Counted from the stretch's first letter, positions 34,229 through 43,277 are shown. The stretch: DNA of 64,000 nt from Duganella levis (GCF_009857605.1 NZ_WWCT01000022.1:62001-126000); one strand, 5' to 3'. Notes: generated from the letters alone by a model not told the origin. Translations and numbers: made by a program.

Positions 34229-34258
34229 AGGGTCTGACCCCGTACGGGGTCAGACCCT
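34229..34258. repeat. 30-bp perfect palindrome
   Basis: AGGGTCTGACCCC-GTAC-GGGGTCAGACCCT: both 15-base halves match exactly. It lies between the PhoX-like gene and the sugar-dehydrogenase gene. I recall the same palindrome as a dispersed intergenic element in Burkholderiales genomes; within this window it occurs once. It could also act as a bidirectional terminator or fold into a hairpin in the transcript. Confidence 0.85.
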
Positions 34259-34348
34259 TCCGTTTTGGGGTGACCGCAAGCTACCGTGCGGCGCTTCCCG
34301 GCCGATGCGGCCGATAATGCGCAGATAGCTCGCCAACGGAGAACTATC

Positions 34349-35422
34349 ATGTTGAAACACGCTTGCGCCGTCCTCCTCGCATTCAACATCGCCGGCTGCG
34401 GTGGCAGCTCCGGTTCCGGCAGCGCGACAACGCCGCTGCCGCCACCCACGCCCACCACGCCGACCACACCCTCCGGCGGCCCCACCGTGCTGGCCACCGG
34501 CCTGCAAATCCCTTGGTCCATCGCCTTTTACGGCACCACGCCGCTGATCAGCGAACGCGGCACGGCGCGCATCCAGGCCGTGGGGGCGAACGGCGCGCTG
34601 ACCGCCATCGCCACCATCAACGGCGTGAGCGGCACCGGCGAAGGCGGCCTGCTCGGCATCGCCGTGCGTGGCGGCTACCTGTACGCCTACTTCACCGCCG
34701 ACACCGAGAACCGCATCGAACGCTATCCGCTGACCGGCTCCGGCGCCGCCACCCGCCTCGGCGCCGCGCAAACACTCCTGAGGGGCATTCCATCCGGCAG
34801 CAATCACAACGGCGGACGCATCGCCTTCGGCCCGGACGGCATGCTGTACGCCTCCACCGGCGACGCCGGCACTACCAGCCGTTCGCAGGATCTCAACTCG
34901 CTGGGCGGAAAAATCCTGCGCCTGACGCCGGACGGCCGCGTGCCAGCCGACAACCCCTTTGCCGGCTCCTACGTGTACAGCTACGGCCACCGCAACGTAC
35001 AAGGTATAGCCTGGGCCAGCGATGGTGCCATGTACGCATCAGAGTTCGGCCAGAACACCTGGGACGAACTGAATCTGATCAAAGCCGGCGGCAACTATGG
35101 CTGGCCTACGGTCGAAGGCAAGGCCGGCAACAGCCTGTACATCGATCCGCTCCAGCAATGGGCGACCGCCGAGGCCAGCCCGAGCGGCATCGCCATCAGC
35201 GGCGGCAATATCTACATCGCCAACCTGCGCGGCGAACGCTTGCGCAAGGTGCCGCTCTCGGCACCCGGCACCTCATCGGAATTCTACGTCCAGCAATACG
35301 GCCGACTGCGCGACGTCAGCGTCGCACCCGACGGCAGGCTCTACATCATCACCAACAACACCGACGGCCGCGGCACACCGAAAGCCGGCGACGACCGCCT
35401 GTTAAGCGCTCCCGCTCTTTAA
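34349..35422 (+). CDS. PQQ-dependent sugar/sorbosone dehydrogenase-like lipoprotein
   Basis: A 357-residue protein starting MLKHACAVLLAFNIAGCGG: a lipoprotein signal with the lipobox IAGC. After a Pro/Thr linker comes a six-bladed beta-propeller of the GDH/sorbosone dehydrogenase family: LQIPWSIAFY, GEGGLLGIAV, SNHNGGRIAFGPDGMLYASTGD, YSYGHRNVQGIAW, LNLIKAGGNYGWP. Members oxidise aldose sugars with PQQ in the periplasm. The family His in HNGG and the GHRN motif are present. Outer- or inner-membrane anchoring cannot be told from the +2 Gly alone. Confidence 0.85.
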   Translation: MLKHACAVLLAFNIAGCGGSSGSGSATTPLPPPTPTTPTTPSGGPTVLATGLQIPWSIAFYGTTPLISERGTARIQAVGANGALTAIATINGVSGTGEGGLLGIAVRGGYLYAYFTADTENRIERYPLTGSGAATRLGAAQTLLRGIPSGSNHNGGRIAFGPDGMLYASTGDAGTTSRSQDLNSLGGKILRLTPDGRVPADNPFAGSYVYSYGHRNVQGIAWASDGAMYASEFGQNTWDELNLIKAGGNYGWPTVEGKAGNSLYIDPLQQWATAEASPSGIAISGGNIYIANLRGERLRKVPLSAPGTSSEFYVQQYGRLRDVSVAPDGRLYIITNNTDGRGTPKAGDDRLLSAPAL

Positions 35423-35449
35423 CGCGCGGCCTTTCTCCCACGCCGCCGG

Positions 35450-36082
35450 CTAGCGCACCCAGCCGCTATCGGCTGGCGGGCAATTCACCTGCATCCACTT
35501 GCCGCCGCTGCGTGTTGCGGCCGCCAGCGTGGATGCGCCGTTCATGAAGCAGGTGGAGCGCGAACCGCGCGTGACGCGGGAATACACCACGCCGTCAGCC
35601 GACGTGTAGTGATCGGTGACTTCGGCCGTGTCGCCGACGAAGGCGTTCTCGATCCCGCGCGCCAGCCGGGCCTGCATGCTGTCCGGCCGTTGCGCCGGGA
35701 TGGCAGGCGCTCGACCCAGTATCTCCTTGTCGATCTTGCGCAGATCGCGCCGGGCCTGCGCCATGATGTCGGCAGCGGCGGGCAGCGCTTTCTCCGGTAG
35801 CGCCTCGGACGGGTCAGGCGCCACCGGCATGGGCACTGGTACCGCCACCAAGCTGGCGGGCGACGCCTCGTTCCGACGTGGTGGCGCTGACGGCCGTGCC
35901 GCCGGAGCCGGGGCGTTACGCTGCGGCTGCGTCACGGCCTTCGGCAACGTCAGCAAAACCAGATTGGACGCACGCGCCGGCCGAGGCGGCTCGACAGCGC
36001 GCGGCGGCGAACGCACAAGCAGCAGCACAGCCACACCATGTATTAGTACCGCAAAACCCAGCGGCCAAGCCCGATGCCTCAT
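35450..36082 (-). CDS. Membrane-anchored protein with Pro-rich linker (paralogue of the 4-kb gene)
   Basis: A 210-residue protein from the ATG at 36082 (an upstream TTG gives 10 more residues). One transmembrane helix (about 7-24, GFAVLIHGVAVLLLV), a Pro/Ala/Arg-rich linker, a helix (RRDLRKIDKEILGRAP, then ARLARGIENAF) and a small C-terminal domain with two Cys (STCFMNG, VNCPP). The same plan and landmarks occur in the 3948-4610 product, so the two are paralogues. Convergent with the sugar-dehydrogenase gene. Function unknown. Confidence 0.72.
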   Translation of the reverse strand: MRHRAWPLGFAVLIHGVAVLLLVRSPPRAVEPPRPARASNLVLLTLPKAVTQPQRNAPAPAARPSAPPRRNEASPASLVAVPVPMPVAPDPSEALPEKALPAAADIMAQARRDLRKIDKEILGRAPAIPAQRPDSMQARLARGIENAFVGDTAEVTDHYTSADGVVYSRVTRGSRSTCFMNGASTLAAATRSGGKWMQVNCPPADSGWVR

Positions 36083-36187
36083 GTAATAAATTATGCAATG
36101 ATATTCTCGCAACTATACACGTTGCGCGCGTCGCCGATTTGCTGGCTGGAGTAGCATGTCCCCATAGGCCGCCAGCAAGGAGCAACC

Positions 36188-36445
36188 ATGCCGACCAAAA
36201 CCATAGACGGATACGAAATCGAATTTACCGCCGAGCCGCTGCCGGGCACCGACCACTGGGGCGCCTACGTGGCGATCCTGGCGCCGTCCGCCAACCCGAT
36301 GCACCTGGACGAGGTCTACCCCAAACAGCGCGTCATGGCCGACCAGCCCTGCACCTGCGAAGCGGACGCGCAAGCGCATGCGGAACAGGCGGCCGAGACC
36401 ATTCTCGACCAACTGCGCGCGCCACAAAAATCCCCGGGTGACTAG
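36188..36445 (+). CDS. Hypothetical small acidic protein, 85 residues
   Basis: A strong ribosome site (AAGGAGCAACC) precedes MPTKTIDGYEIEF. The protein is acidic and soluble, with two beta-like stretches, a short Cys pair (CTCEAD) and a C-terminal helix. No family recognised. Divergent from the membrane-anchored paralogue gene. The next 248 bp hold no gene and contain the promoter of the response regulator. Confidence 0.68.
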   Translation: MPTKTIDGYEIEFTAEPLPGTDHWGAYVAILAPSANPMHLDEVYPKQRVMADQPCTCEADAQAHAEQAAETILDQLRAPQKSPGD

Positions 36446-36623
36446 CATCCCCACCACACTTTTCAAAAATCTTTGTTTTTCGATAGTAATATTGCCAAAA
36501 ACGAAGTATTGTTGTGTGTGCACTTCAGCGCTAAAAGTGCCATGCTGCACTGCAGTTATGTATCGCAGCGTACAGTAGCGCCGCCAAGGTGTTGTGCAGA
36601 GCAACGGGAATATTTATTGCCTG

Positions 36624-36652
36624 TTGTTAATGGCTGTGGGTCAGACTACAAT
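36624..36652 (+). promoter_or_regulatory. Sigma-70-type promoter of the HD-GYP regulator
   Basis: TTGTTA (36624-36629), 17-bp spacer, TACAAT (36647-36652): 4/6 and 5/6 matches to the consensus hexamers at ideal spacing, about 40 bp before the start codon. Confidence 0.55.
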
Positions 36653-36693
36653 CGGGTGTCATTCAGCTGAAACAATTTGCGGAATCTGTTCAT

Positions 36694-38199
36694 ATGTCTT
36701 TTCTGTCATCTGCCTCGCCCAAGTTAGCACCATGGAAAGTCCTGTTGGTTGATGATGAACCGGACATTCATGACATCACCAAACTGACGCTGAGCCGCTT
36801 CCGTCTCGACGGCCGCGCGCTGAGCTTCGTCCACGCCTACAGCGGCGCCGAAGCCAAGGAAGTGCTGGCGCGCGAGTCCGACATCGCGCTGGTGTTCCTC
36901 GACGTCGTGATGGAAAAGGAAGACAGCGGCCTCGAAGTGGCGCGCTGGATGCGCGAAGACCTGGACAACCAGTTCACCCGCATCGTGCTGCGCACCGGCC
37001 AGCCCGGCCAGGCGCCGGAAGAACGCGTGATCGTCAACTACGACATCAACGACTACAAAGAAAAAACCGAGCTGGACCGCACCAAGCTGTTCACCACCAC
37101 CTTCGCCGCGCTGCGCGCCTACCGCGACATCATGAAGGTGGAGGAAGCCCACCGCGCCCAGATCAATTACCGCGAAGGCCTGGAGCGCGTGATCGCCGCC
37201 TCCTCGCACATCTTCCGCCAGCGCAATCTGAAAGACTTCGCCAACGGCCTGCTGCAACAAGTGGTGGCGCTGCTGCGCCTGGAACACAGCATGCTGCTGC
37301 GCCTGCGTGGTGCTACCGCCATCAGCGGCGAGAACGATTACGAAATCCTGGCCAAGATCGGCGATGAAGACGGCACCCTGCTGTCACCGGAAGTGCTGGC
37401 GCAGATCGACGCCGCCAAGAGCAACCAGATTTCGCGCGTGGAAGGCGACACCTACATCGGCTACTTCCCCAACGCCAGCGGCAAGGCGTCGCTGCTGGTG
37501 CTCAAGGGCGTGGCGGAAATTTCGGAAATCGACACCAAGCTGCTGGAAGTATTCTGCTCCGGCGTCGCCATCGCCTTCGACAACATCCTGCTGAGCCAGG
37601 AAATCACCGACACCCAGGCCGAGCTGATCATGCGTCTCGGCGACGTCGTCGAATCGCGCTCCAACGAAGCCGGCAACCACGTGCGCCGCATGTCCGAGGT
37701 GTGCCACCTGCTGGCCCAGGAAGCCGGCCTGCCGGAAGACGAAGTGGCGGTGTTGCGCCACGCCGCGCCGATGCACGACATCGGCAAGATCGCCACGCCG
37801 GACGCGGTGCTGCTCAAGCCGGGCAAGCTGGATGCGGCCGAGTGGGAAATCATGAAGCAGCACCCGGCCGTCGGCCTGTCGATCCTGGATGGCTCGCAGC
37901 GCCCGATCCTGAAGGCGGCCGCCGTCATCGCCCACCAGCACCACGAGAAATACGACGGCAGCGGCTATCCGCAAGGCCTGAAGGGCGAAGACATCCACCT
38001 GTACGCGCGCATCGTCGCCGTGGCCGACGTGTTCGACGCGCTGATGCACAAGCGCTGCTACAAGGAAGCCTGGCCAATCGAAAAAGTCATCGAGCATCTG
38101 CGCGAAGTGGCCGGCCATCACCTCGATCCGAAGTACGTCGATCTGCTGATCAAGAATATCGACCGCGCGCTGGCGATCAATGAACGCTTGCCAGATTGA
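36694..38199 (+). CDS. Response regulator with DUF3369 and HD-GYP c-di-GMP phosphodiesterase domains
   Basis: A 501-residue cytoplasmic protein. The receiver domain (about 14-140) has the phospho-acceptor Asp70 (VFLDVVM); DUF3369 lies at about 160-310; an HD-GYP domain at about 320-490 has the HD pair at 361-362 (MHDIGKIATPD) and GYP at 424-426 (DGSGYPQGLKG). HD-GYP enzymes hydrolyse c-di-GMP to pGpG or GMP. Proteins with this order usually pair with a histidine kinase, which is not adjacent; the double-GAF kinase at 44.9-46.9 kb is a distant possibility only. Confidence 0.92.
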   Translation: MSFLSSASPKLAPWKVLLVDDEPDIHDITKLTLSRFRLDGRALSFVHAYSGAEAKEVLARESDIALVFLDVVMEKEDSGLEVARWMREDLDNQFTRIVLRTGQPGQAPEERVIVNYDINDYKEKTELDRTKLFTTTFAALRAYRDIMKVEEAHRAQINYREGLERVIAASSHIFRQRNLKDFANGLLQQVVALLRLEHSMLLRLRGATAISGENDYEILAKIGDEDGTLLSPEVLAQIDAAKSNQISRVEGDTYIGYFPNASGKASLLVLKGVAEISEIDTKLLEVFCSGVAIAFDNILLSQEITDTQAELIMRLGDVVESRSNEAGNHVRRMSEVCHLLAQEAGLPEDEVAVLRHAAPMHDIGKIATPDAVLLKPGKLDAAEWEIMKQHPAVGLSILDGSQRPILKAAAVIAHQHHEKYDGSGYPQGLKGEDIHLYARIVAVADVFDALMHKRCYKEAWPIEKVIEHLREVAGHHLDPKYVDLLIKNIDRALAINERLPD

Positions 38200-38243
38200 A
38201 TAAGCATATTAGCAATCGTTCGTAGGGGCTGGATTTGCTAGCC

Positions 38244-38282
38244 CGTAAGATCATGGTCTGCTTTTCAGACCAGGATCTTACG
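38244..38282 (+). promoter_or_regulatory. 17-bp hairpin overlapping the ribosome site of the TonB receptor gene
   Basis: Arms CGTAAGATCATGGTCTG (38244-38260) and CAGACCAGGATCTTACG (38266-38282) pair with one mismatch around a 5-base loop (CTTTT). The right arm ends on the base before the ATG and includes the only ribosome-site-like sequence (AGGA, 38272-38275). As RNA this would hide the initiation region; as DNA it is a long dyad able to bind a dimeric regulator. Confidence 0.75.
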
Positions 38283-40718
38283 ATGCACAAAAATGTCCTC
38301 CCACCGCTGTTGCTGCTCGCCGAACTGCTGGCCGCGCTGCCGTCCGCCCAAGCCCAAGATACCGCCGCCATCGATCAAGTCACAGTGGTCGGTTCGCGCG
38401 CGCGCAACCGCACCGTGTTCGATTCCACCGTGCCGATCGACCGCTTCGGCGCGCGCGAGGTGGAGAATGCCTTGTCCAGCGGCGAAGTCGGCGCCGCCCT
38501 GCAAGCGCTGTCGCCGTCGATCAACTTCCCGCGCATCGAATCCAGTGGCGCTTCCGACTCGGTGCGCGGCGTGCAGCTGCGCGGCCTGGCGCCGGACCAG
38601 GTGCTGGTGCTGATCAACGGCAAACGCCGCCACGCCAGCGCCGTGCTGGACACCGAAAGCAGCTTCGCCGGCACCGTGCCGGTCGACGTCAACGCGATTC
38701 CGCCGGGCGCCATCGACCACATCGAAATCCTGCGCGACGGCGCCGGCGCGCAATACGGCAGCGACGCCGTGGCCGGCGTCATCAACATCGTGCTCAAGCA
38801 GCAGCGCAGCGGCGGCTCGGCTTCGGTCAGCTACGGCGCCAACCACACCGACTTCAAGCCGACCGACGAGAAGAAGACCGACGGCCAGACCAAAATCGTC
38901 AACGCCGACTACGGCGTGCCGCTGGGCGACGCCGGCTTCTTCCGCTTCGGCGCCGAGAGCCGCAGCCGCAATCCGACCCAGCGCGCCGGCTTCAGCGACG
39001 CCGGCTGGACCTCATGGAACTACACGCCGGCCGACCAGGCCTTGGACGGCAAGGTGGTGTTCAAATCCGGCGACTCGCAATCGCTCAACAACTACCTGTT
39101 CTACAACGCCCTGCTGCCGCTCAGCGACGGCGTCGACCTGTACTCCTTCGCCACCGCCAACAAACGCAAGTCGGACGGCAGCGCCTACTTCCGCTATCCG
39201 GGCGATCCATCGAATGTGGAAGCGGTCTATCCGAAAGGCTACCGTCCGGTGACGCATGGCGACGCCAGCGACCTCAGCGTGGTAGCCGGCGTGCGCATCG
39301 CCAGCGGCGGCTGGAACTGGGATCTGAGCGCCCGCCACGGCAGCAACATCTTCAACTACGACGTCAACAACTCGCTCAACGCCTCGCTCGGCGCGCAAAG
39401 CCCAAGCAGCTTCCACCTGGCCACCTTCGACTATCGCCAGAACGCGCTGAACGCCGACGTGACGCGCGAACTGGACTGGGGCGTGCCGGTCAACCTGGCG
39501 GTCGGCGCGGAATTCAGCCGCGAAACCTACGTCAGTTCGCCGGGCGACGCCGCCTCGTACGCGGCCGGTCCGTTCACCGATGCACCGCCGGGCGCGCAAG
39601 CCGGTCCAGGCCTGCGTCCGCAAGACGTGTTTGACGGCAGCCGCAACCTGCGCTCGGTCTACGCAGACATTGAAAGCGACCTCACCAAACAACTGCTGGT
39701 GGGTGCCGCCGCGCGCTATTCGGACTACAGCGACTTCGGCAACGCCAGCACCGGCAAGCTGTCGGCACGCTACAAGTTCACGGACGACTTCCTGCTGCGC
39801 GGCTCCGTGTCGAACAGCTTCCGCGCACCGGCGCTGGTGCAGACCGGCTTCCGCTTCTCCACGCTCAACTTCAACAGTGACGGCACCGGCTTGCAAACCG
39901 CGTCGCTGCTGCCGGCCAGCGATCCCTTGGCGCGCGCCTTCGGCGCCCAGAATCTGAAGCCGGAGAAATCGACCAACCTGTCGCTGGGCCTGGCATGGAA
40001 GCCGGCGCGCAACACCAGCTTCACGCTGGACGGCTACCGCATCAAGATCAAGGACCGCATCACCCGCACCAGCGACCTGCAAAGCGACGCCGCCACCGCC
40101 TACCTGGCCGGCATCGGCCGCAGCGATATCCAGTCGGTGGCCTACCTGGCCAACCTGCTGGACACCACCACCACCGGCCTGGACGCGGTGCTGAACCACG
40201 ACCTGTCCTTCGCCGGCGGCAAGCTGGACCTGAACGCCGCGCTCAACCTCAACAAAACGCGCATCGACAGCGTGCACCAGAGCTCGGCCGCATTGGCGAA
40301 GATCGATCCCGACCTGACCGTGCTGACCAACGAAAGCCTGTTCCGCATCCGCAACGCCTCGCCGAAAAACAAGCTGGTGCTGAGCGCCGACTGGCAGGCC
40401 GCGCAATGGAGCCTGCTGGCGCGCGCCACCCGCTTCGGCGCACTGAAGGACTTCTCGTATGACGACGAGGCGCCGGTGGAAGACGGCGTCCACATCCAGC
40501 GCTTCGCCGCCGTCTGGACGCTGGACCTGGAAGCGCAATACAAGCTGACCAAACAGCTGACACTGGCGGTCGGCGCCGACAACCTGCTCGACCGCTATCC
40601 GCAGCGCGTGCGCGAAACCAACAACGCCACCTACGGCGGTGCCCTGCCCTACAACTTCATCAACCCCATCGGCGTGAATGGCGCATACTTCTACGGCCGC
40701 CTGCGCTACACCTTCTGA
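38283..40718 (+). CDS. TonB-dependent outer membrane receptor
   Basis: An 811-residue receptor starting MHKNVLPPLLLLAELL, with a signal peptide cleaved near AQAQ. The plug domain (about 30-200) contains APDQVLVLINGKRRHAS, AIDHIEILRDGAGAQYGSDAVAGVINIVLK-type sequence split by a loop, and the barrel ends in LRYTF. It is a diverged relative of the receptor at 5600-8047. The gene is 13 bp before an exported SAM hydrolase-family gene, probably in the same transcript, so the ligand may be a nucleoside-like compound, which is inference. Translation may be controlled by the hairpin abutting its start. Confidence 0.9.
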   Translation: MHKNVLPPLLLLAELLAALPSAQAQDTAAIDQVTVVGSRARNRTVFDSTVPIDRFGAREVENALSSGEVGAALQALSPSINFPRIESSGASDSVRGVQLRGLAPDQVLVLINGKRRHASAVLDTESSFAGTVPVDVNAIPPGAIDHIEILRDGAGAQYGSDAVAGVINIVLKQQRSGGSASVSYGANHTDFKPTDEKKTDGQTKIVNADYGVPLGDAGFFRFGAESRSRNPTQRAGFSDAGWTSWNYTPADQALDGKVVFKSGDSQSLNNYLFYNALLPLSDGVDLYSFATANKRKSDGSAYFRYPGDPSNVEAVYPKGYRPVTHGDASDLSVVAGVRIASGGWNWDLSARHGSNIFNYDVNNSLNASLGAQSPSSFHLATFDYRQNALNADVTRELDWGVPVNLAVGAEFSRETYVSSPGDAASYAAGPFTDAPPGAQAGPGLRPQDVFDGSRNLRSVYADIESDLTKQLLVGAAARYSDYSDFGNASTGKLSARYKFTDDFLLRGSVSNSFRAPALVQTGFRFSTLNFNSDGTGLQTASLLPASDPLARAFGAQNLKPEKSTNLSLGLAWKPARNTSFTLDGYRIKIKDRITRTSDLQSDAATAYLAGIGRSDIQSVAYLANLLDTTTTGLDAVLNHDLSFAGGKLDLNAALNLNKTRIDSVHQSSAALAKIDPDLTVLTNESLFRIRNASPKNKLVLSADWQAAQWSLLARATRFGALKDFSYDDEAPVEDGVHIQRFAAVWTLDLEAQYKLTKQLTLAVGADNLLDRYPQRVRETNNATYGGALPYNFINPIGVNGAYFYGRLRYTF

Positions 40719-40731
40719 CCCAAAGGACACC

Positions 40732-41637
40732 ATGAAAAAAATCCTCATCGCCCTCTGCCTGAGCGCTGCATTCGCTGCGCCGGCCTTCGCCGCCAAGAAT
40801 GCGCTGGTACTGCAAACCGACTTCGGCACGTCTGACGGCGCCGTCTCCGCCATGCACGGCGTGGCCTACGGCGTCGATCCGAACCTGACGGTGGCCGACC
40901 TGACCCACAACATTCCCGACTACGACATCTGGGTCGGCGGCTACCGCCTGTTCCAGACCGCGAACTACTGGCCGGAAGGCACGGTATTCGTCTCTGTGAT
41001 CGATCCGGGCGTGGGCACGACGCGCAAGTCGGTGGTGCTGAAGACCAGGGAAGGCCGCTACTTCGTCGGCCCGGACAACGGCCAGTTCACGCTGATCGCC
41101 GAGCGCGACGGCGTGGCCGAACTGCGCGAGATCGACGAGAAGGTCAACCGCCGCGCCGGTTCGGGCGAATCCTACACCTTCCACGGCCGCGACGTGTACG
41201 CCTATGTCGGCGCGCGGCTGGCATCGGGCACCATCACCTATGAGCAGGTGGGACCGTCGCTGCCGGTCGACTCCGTGATCAAGATCCCGTATCAGAAGGC
41301 GGCCCTGAGCGACGGCAAGCTGCGCGGCATCATCCCGGTGCTGGACATCAAATACGGCAACGTCTGGACCAATGTGCCGAAGGCGCTGTTTGAACAGCTG
41401 GGCGTGAAAGAACACGAGCAGGTGCAGGTGCGCTTCTTCCATAACAAGAAGCTGGTGAACACCGTGGTAGCGCCGTACGAGCACACGTTTGGCGGCGTCG
41501 CCAAGGGCAAGCCGCTGGTCTACCTGAACAGCCTGCTGGATGTGGCGGTCGCGCTGAACCAGGGCAGCTATGCGGAGAAAAACAAAATCGAGTCCGGCGT
41601 TGATTGGGAAGTGGAAATCTCCAAAGCCAAAAAATAA
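40732..41637 (+). CDS. Exported SAM hydroxide adenosyltransferase-family protein (DUF62)
   Basis: A 301-residue protein starting MKKILIALCLSAAFAAPAFA, a clear signal peptide, with AAAGGAC upstream. The mature part has the DUF62 signatures LQTDFGTSDGAVSAM, DPGVGTTRK and VGPDNGQFT. Cytoplasmic members convert SAM and water to adenosine and methionine; relatives use halides (fluorinase, chlorinase). An exported version is unusual because SAM is cytoplasmic, unless SAM or a related nucleoside is imported through the neighbouring TonB receptor. The Asp in TDFG and the Asn/Asp in GPDNG are preserved. Confidence 0.85.
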   Translation: MKKILIALCLSAAFAAPAFAAKNALVLQTDFGTSDGAVSAMHGVAYGVDPNLTVADLTHNIPDYDIWVGGYRLFQTANYWPEGTVFVSVIDPGVGTTRKSVVLKTREGRYFVGPDNGQFTLIAERDGVAELREIDEKVNRRAGSGESYTFHGRDVYAYVGARLASGTITYEQVGPSLPVDSVIKIPYQKAALSDGKLRGIIPVLDIKYGNVWTNVPKALFEQLGVKEHEQVQVRFFHNKKLVNTVVAPYEHTFGGVAKGKPLVYLNSLLDVAVALNQGSYAEKNKIESGVDWEVEISKAKK

Positions 41638-41670
41638 AGCGTTGCCGAAGGGGTTTGACTGCTTGCGGGA

Positions 41671-42576
41671 TCAGGCCCTGGCCGTCACGGTTTGGGGATC
41701 GCGCAGGCGTTCGATATCGCGCTGCGGCGGCAGGCCGTACATGCGGCTGTAGTCGCGGCTGAAGTGGGATGGGCTCTGGTAGCCCACCTCATAACCGGCT
41801 GTGCCAACATCGCGGTGCTCCAGCGCGATCAGGCGCCGCGCTTCGTGCAGGCGCAACTGGTTTTGATACTGCATCGGCGTCATGCCGGTGATCGCCTTGA
41901 AGTGCTGGTGCAGCGACGACGCGCTCATGTTGGCCTGCGCCGCCAGCGTCTCCACCAGCAGCGGTTCGCGGAAATTGGCGCGCAGCCAGCTGACGGCCGT
42001 GGCGACTTTGTTGCCGGGCGTATCAGCCTGGGCGATGTGCATCAGCTGCGGTCCGCACGGGCCGGTCAGCAAGTAATACAAAATCTCTTGTTCAATCAGC
42101 GGCGCCAGCGCCGGGATCGCTTCCGGCGTGTCCAGCAGGCGCACCAGCCGCAGCACGGCGTCCAGCAGCGCATCGCTGGCGCGGTTGACGGTCACGCTCA
42201 AGCCGCGCGCGGCAGCCAGCGCAGACGGCGGCATGCTGATGCGGCCCATCAGCTCCTTCAGCTTGGTGGTGTCGATGATGATGCCGACGCCCAGGTGCGG
42301 CTGTTCCGGCGTGGCCAGCGTGACGCACGAGGCGACCGGCACGTCCATCGCCACCAGCAGGAAGTCGCCGACGCCGTAGCGCATCACATGCTCGCCGATG
42401 GTCAGCGTCTTTTCGCCCTGCGCCACCAGCGCAAAGCACGGCTGCTGAGAAGTATGCACCGGCACCGTCCGGCCCGAGCGGCGGCCGAAGAACAGGGTGT
42501 CGATGGCGCTCGGGCGCTGGCCGTCTTCATCGGCGTGGCGGGCGATCAGCGCAGCTAATTCGGCGAAGCGGTTCAT
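41671..42576 (-). CDS. AraC-family transcriptional regulator (AraC_N type)
   Basis: A 301-residue regulator. The N-terminal domain (about 20-180) is of the AraC_N (PF06719) type: PCFALVAQGEKTLTIGEHVMRYG and ASCVTLATPEQPHLGV. The C-terminal double helix-turn-helix (about 195-295) includes VETLAAQANMSASSLHQHFK and YEVGYQSPSHFSRDYSRMYG. Effector unknown. Convergent with the SAM hydrolase-family gene; no divergent target gene is present. Confidence 0.88.
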   Translation of the reverse strand: MNRFAELAALIARHADEDGQRPSAIDTLFFGRRSGRTVPVHTSQQPCFALVAQGEKTLTIGEHVMRYGVGDFLLVAMDVPVASCVTLATPEQPHLGVGIIIDTTKLKELMGRISMPPSALAAARGLSVTVNRASDALLDAVLRLVRLLDTPEAIPALAPLIEQEILYYLLTGPCGPQLMHIAQADTPGNKVATAVSWLRANFREPLLVETLAAQANMSASSLHQHFKAITGMTPMQYQNQLRLHEARRLIALEHRDVGTAGYEVGYQSPSHFSRDYSRMYGLPPQRDIERLRDPQTVTARA

Positions 42577-42701
42577 TTGGAGGATTCGGCATCAGGCTGA
42601 GAGGATGGCGCTACCGGCATCGGCAGCACTCGCCGTAGGATACAGCATCTCAACCACGCCCGCAGATGACCTCGTCCTCCAGCCACTGGCCCGTTGTCAC
42701 C

Positions 42702-43277
42702 TCAAAGGTGGCCTTCCTGTTTCTTGACGATTTTTTCCAGCGTGGCGCGCAGCGATTTGAGGGCGACCGTCGCGCCTTCCACCAGCTTGCTGTCTGCCGC
42801 ACCCTGCTGGTCGATGCTCAGGGTGGGTACCTGGAACGCGTCGACATTGGCCGATGCCTGTTGCGCGGCGTAGGCGCTACGTCCCTCGGCGTAGCCATCG
42901 TCGGCGGTGGCGGAGGAGGCGCTGTCTTCGGCTGGCGTGGCGGCCACATCCGGCACGTTGCTGTCGGCAGGGGTACGCAGCACGCCGGCCGCCTGTTTCA
43001 GCTGACTGGCTAACTGTTTCAGTTGTTGCAACATTGCCTTGGCGTCCTTGCCGCCGAACATCGCCAGCATCTTTTTCAGCATCTCGATCTGCTTCTTGAT
43101 CTCGTCGATGCGCATGCGCGCCGCTGCTTTCTGATCCAGATCAGCCCGGCGTGACAGACCATCGATGGTGGCCGCGTTTTTCTTCGCCATCTCCAGTTTC
43201 TTTTGCAGCAGGTTCTGATAAGCGTCACTACCAGCATCGAAGCTGACAGAGGGGCGGTAGGCGGATATGGCAAGCAT
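42702..43277 (-). CDS. Hypothetical coiled-coil protein, 191 residues
   Basis: No signal peptide. Residues about 20-95 form a long charged helix region with coiled-coil heptads (LLQKKLEMAKKNAATIDGL, RIDEIKKQIEMLKKML), a Gly-bearing break (FGGKDAKA), then a Ser/Ala/Asp-rich linker and a final helix (ATVALKSLRATLEKIVKK). Probably an oligomeric cytoplasmic protein. No family recognised with confidence. Confidence 0.65.
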   Translation of the reverse strand: MLAISAYRPSVSFDAGSDAYQNLLQKKLEMAKKNAATIDGLSRRADLDQKAAARMRIDEIKKQIEMLKKMLAMFGGKDAKAMLQQLKQLASQLKQAAGVLRTPADSNVPDVAATPAEDSASSATADDGYAEGRSAYAAQQASANVDAFQVPTLSIDQQGAADSKLVEGATVALKSLRATLEKIVKKQEGHL

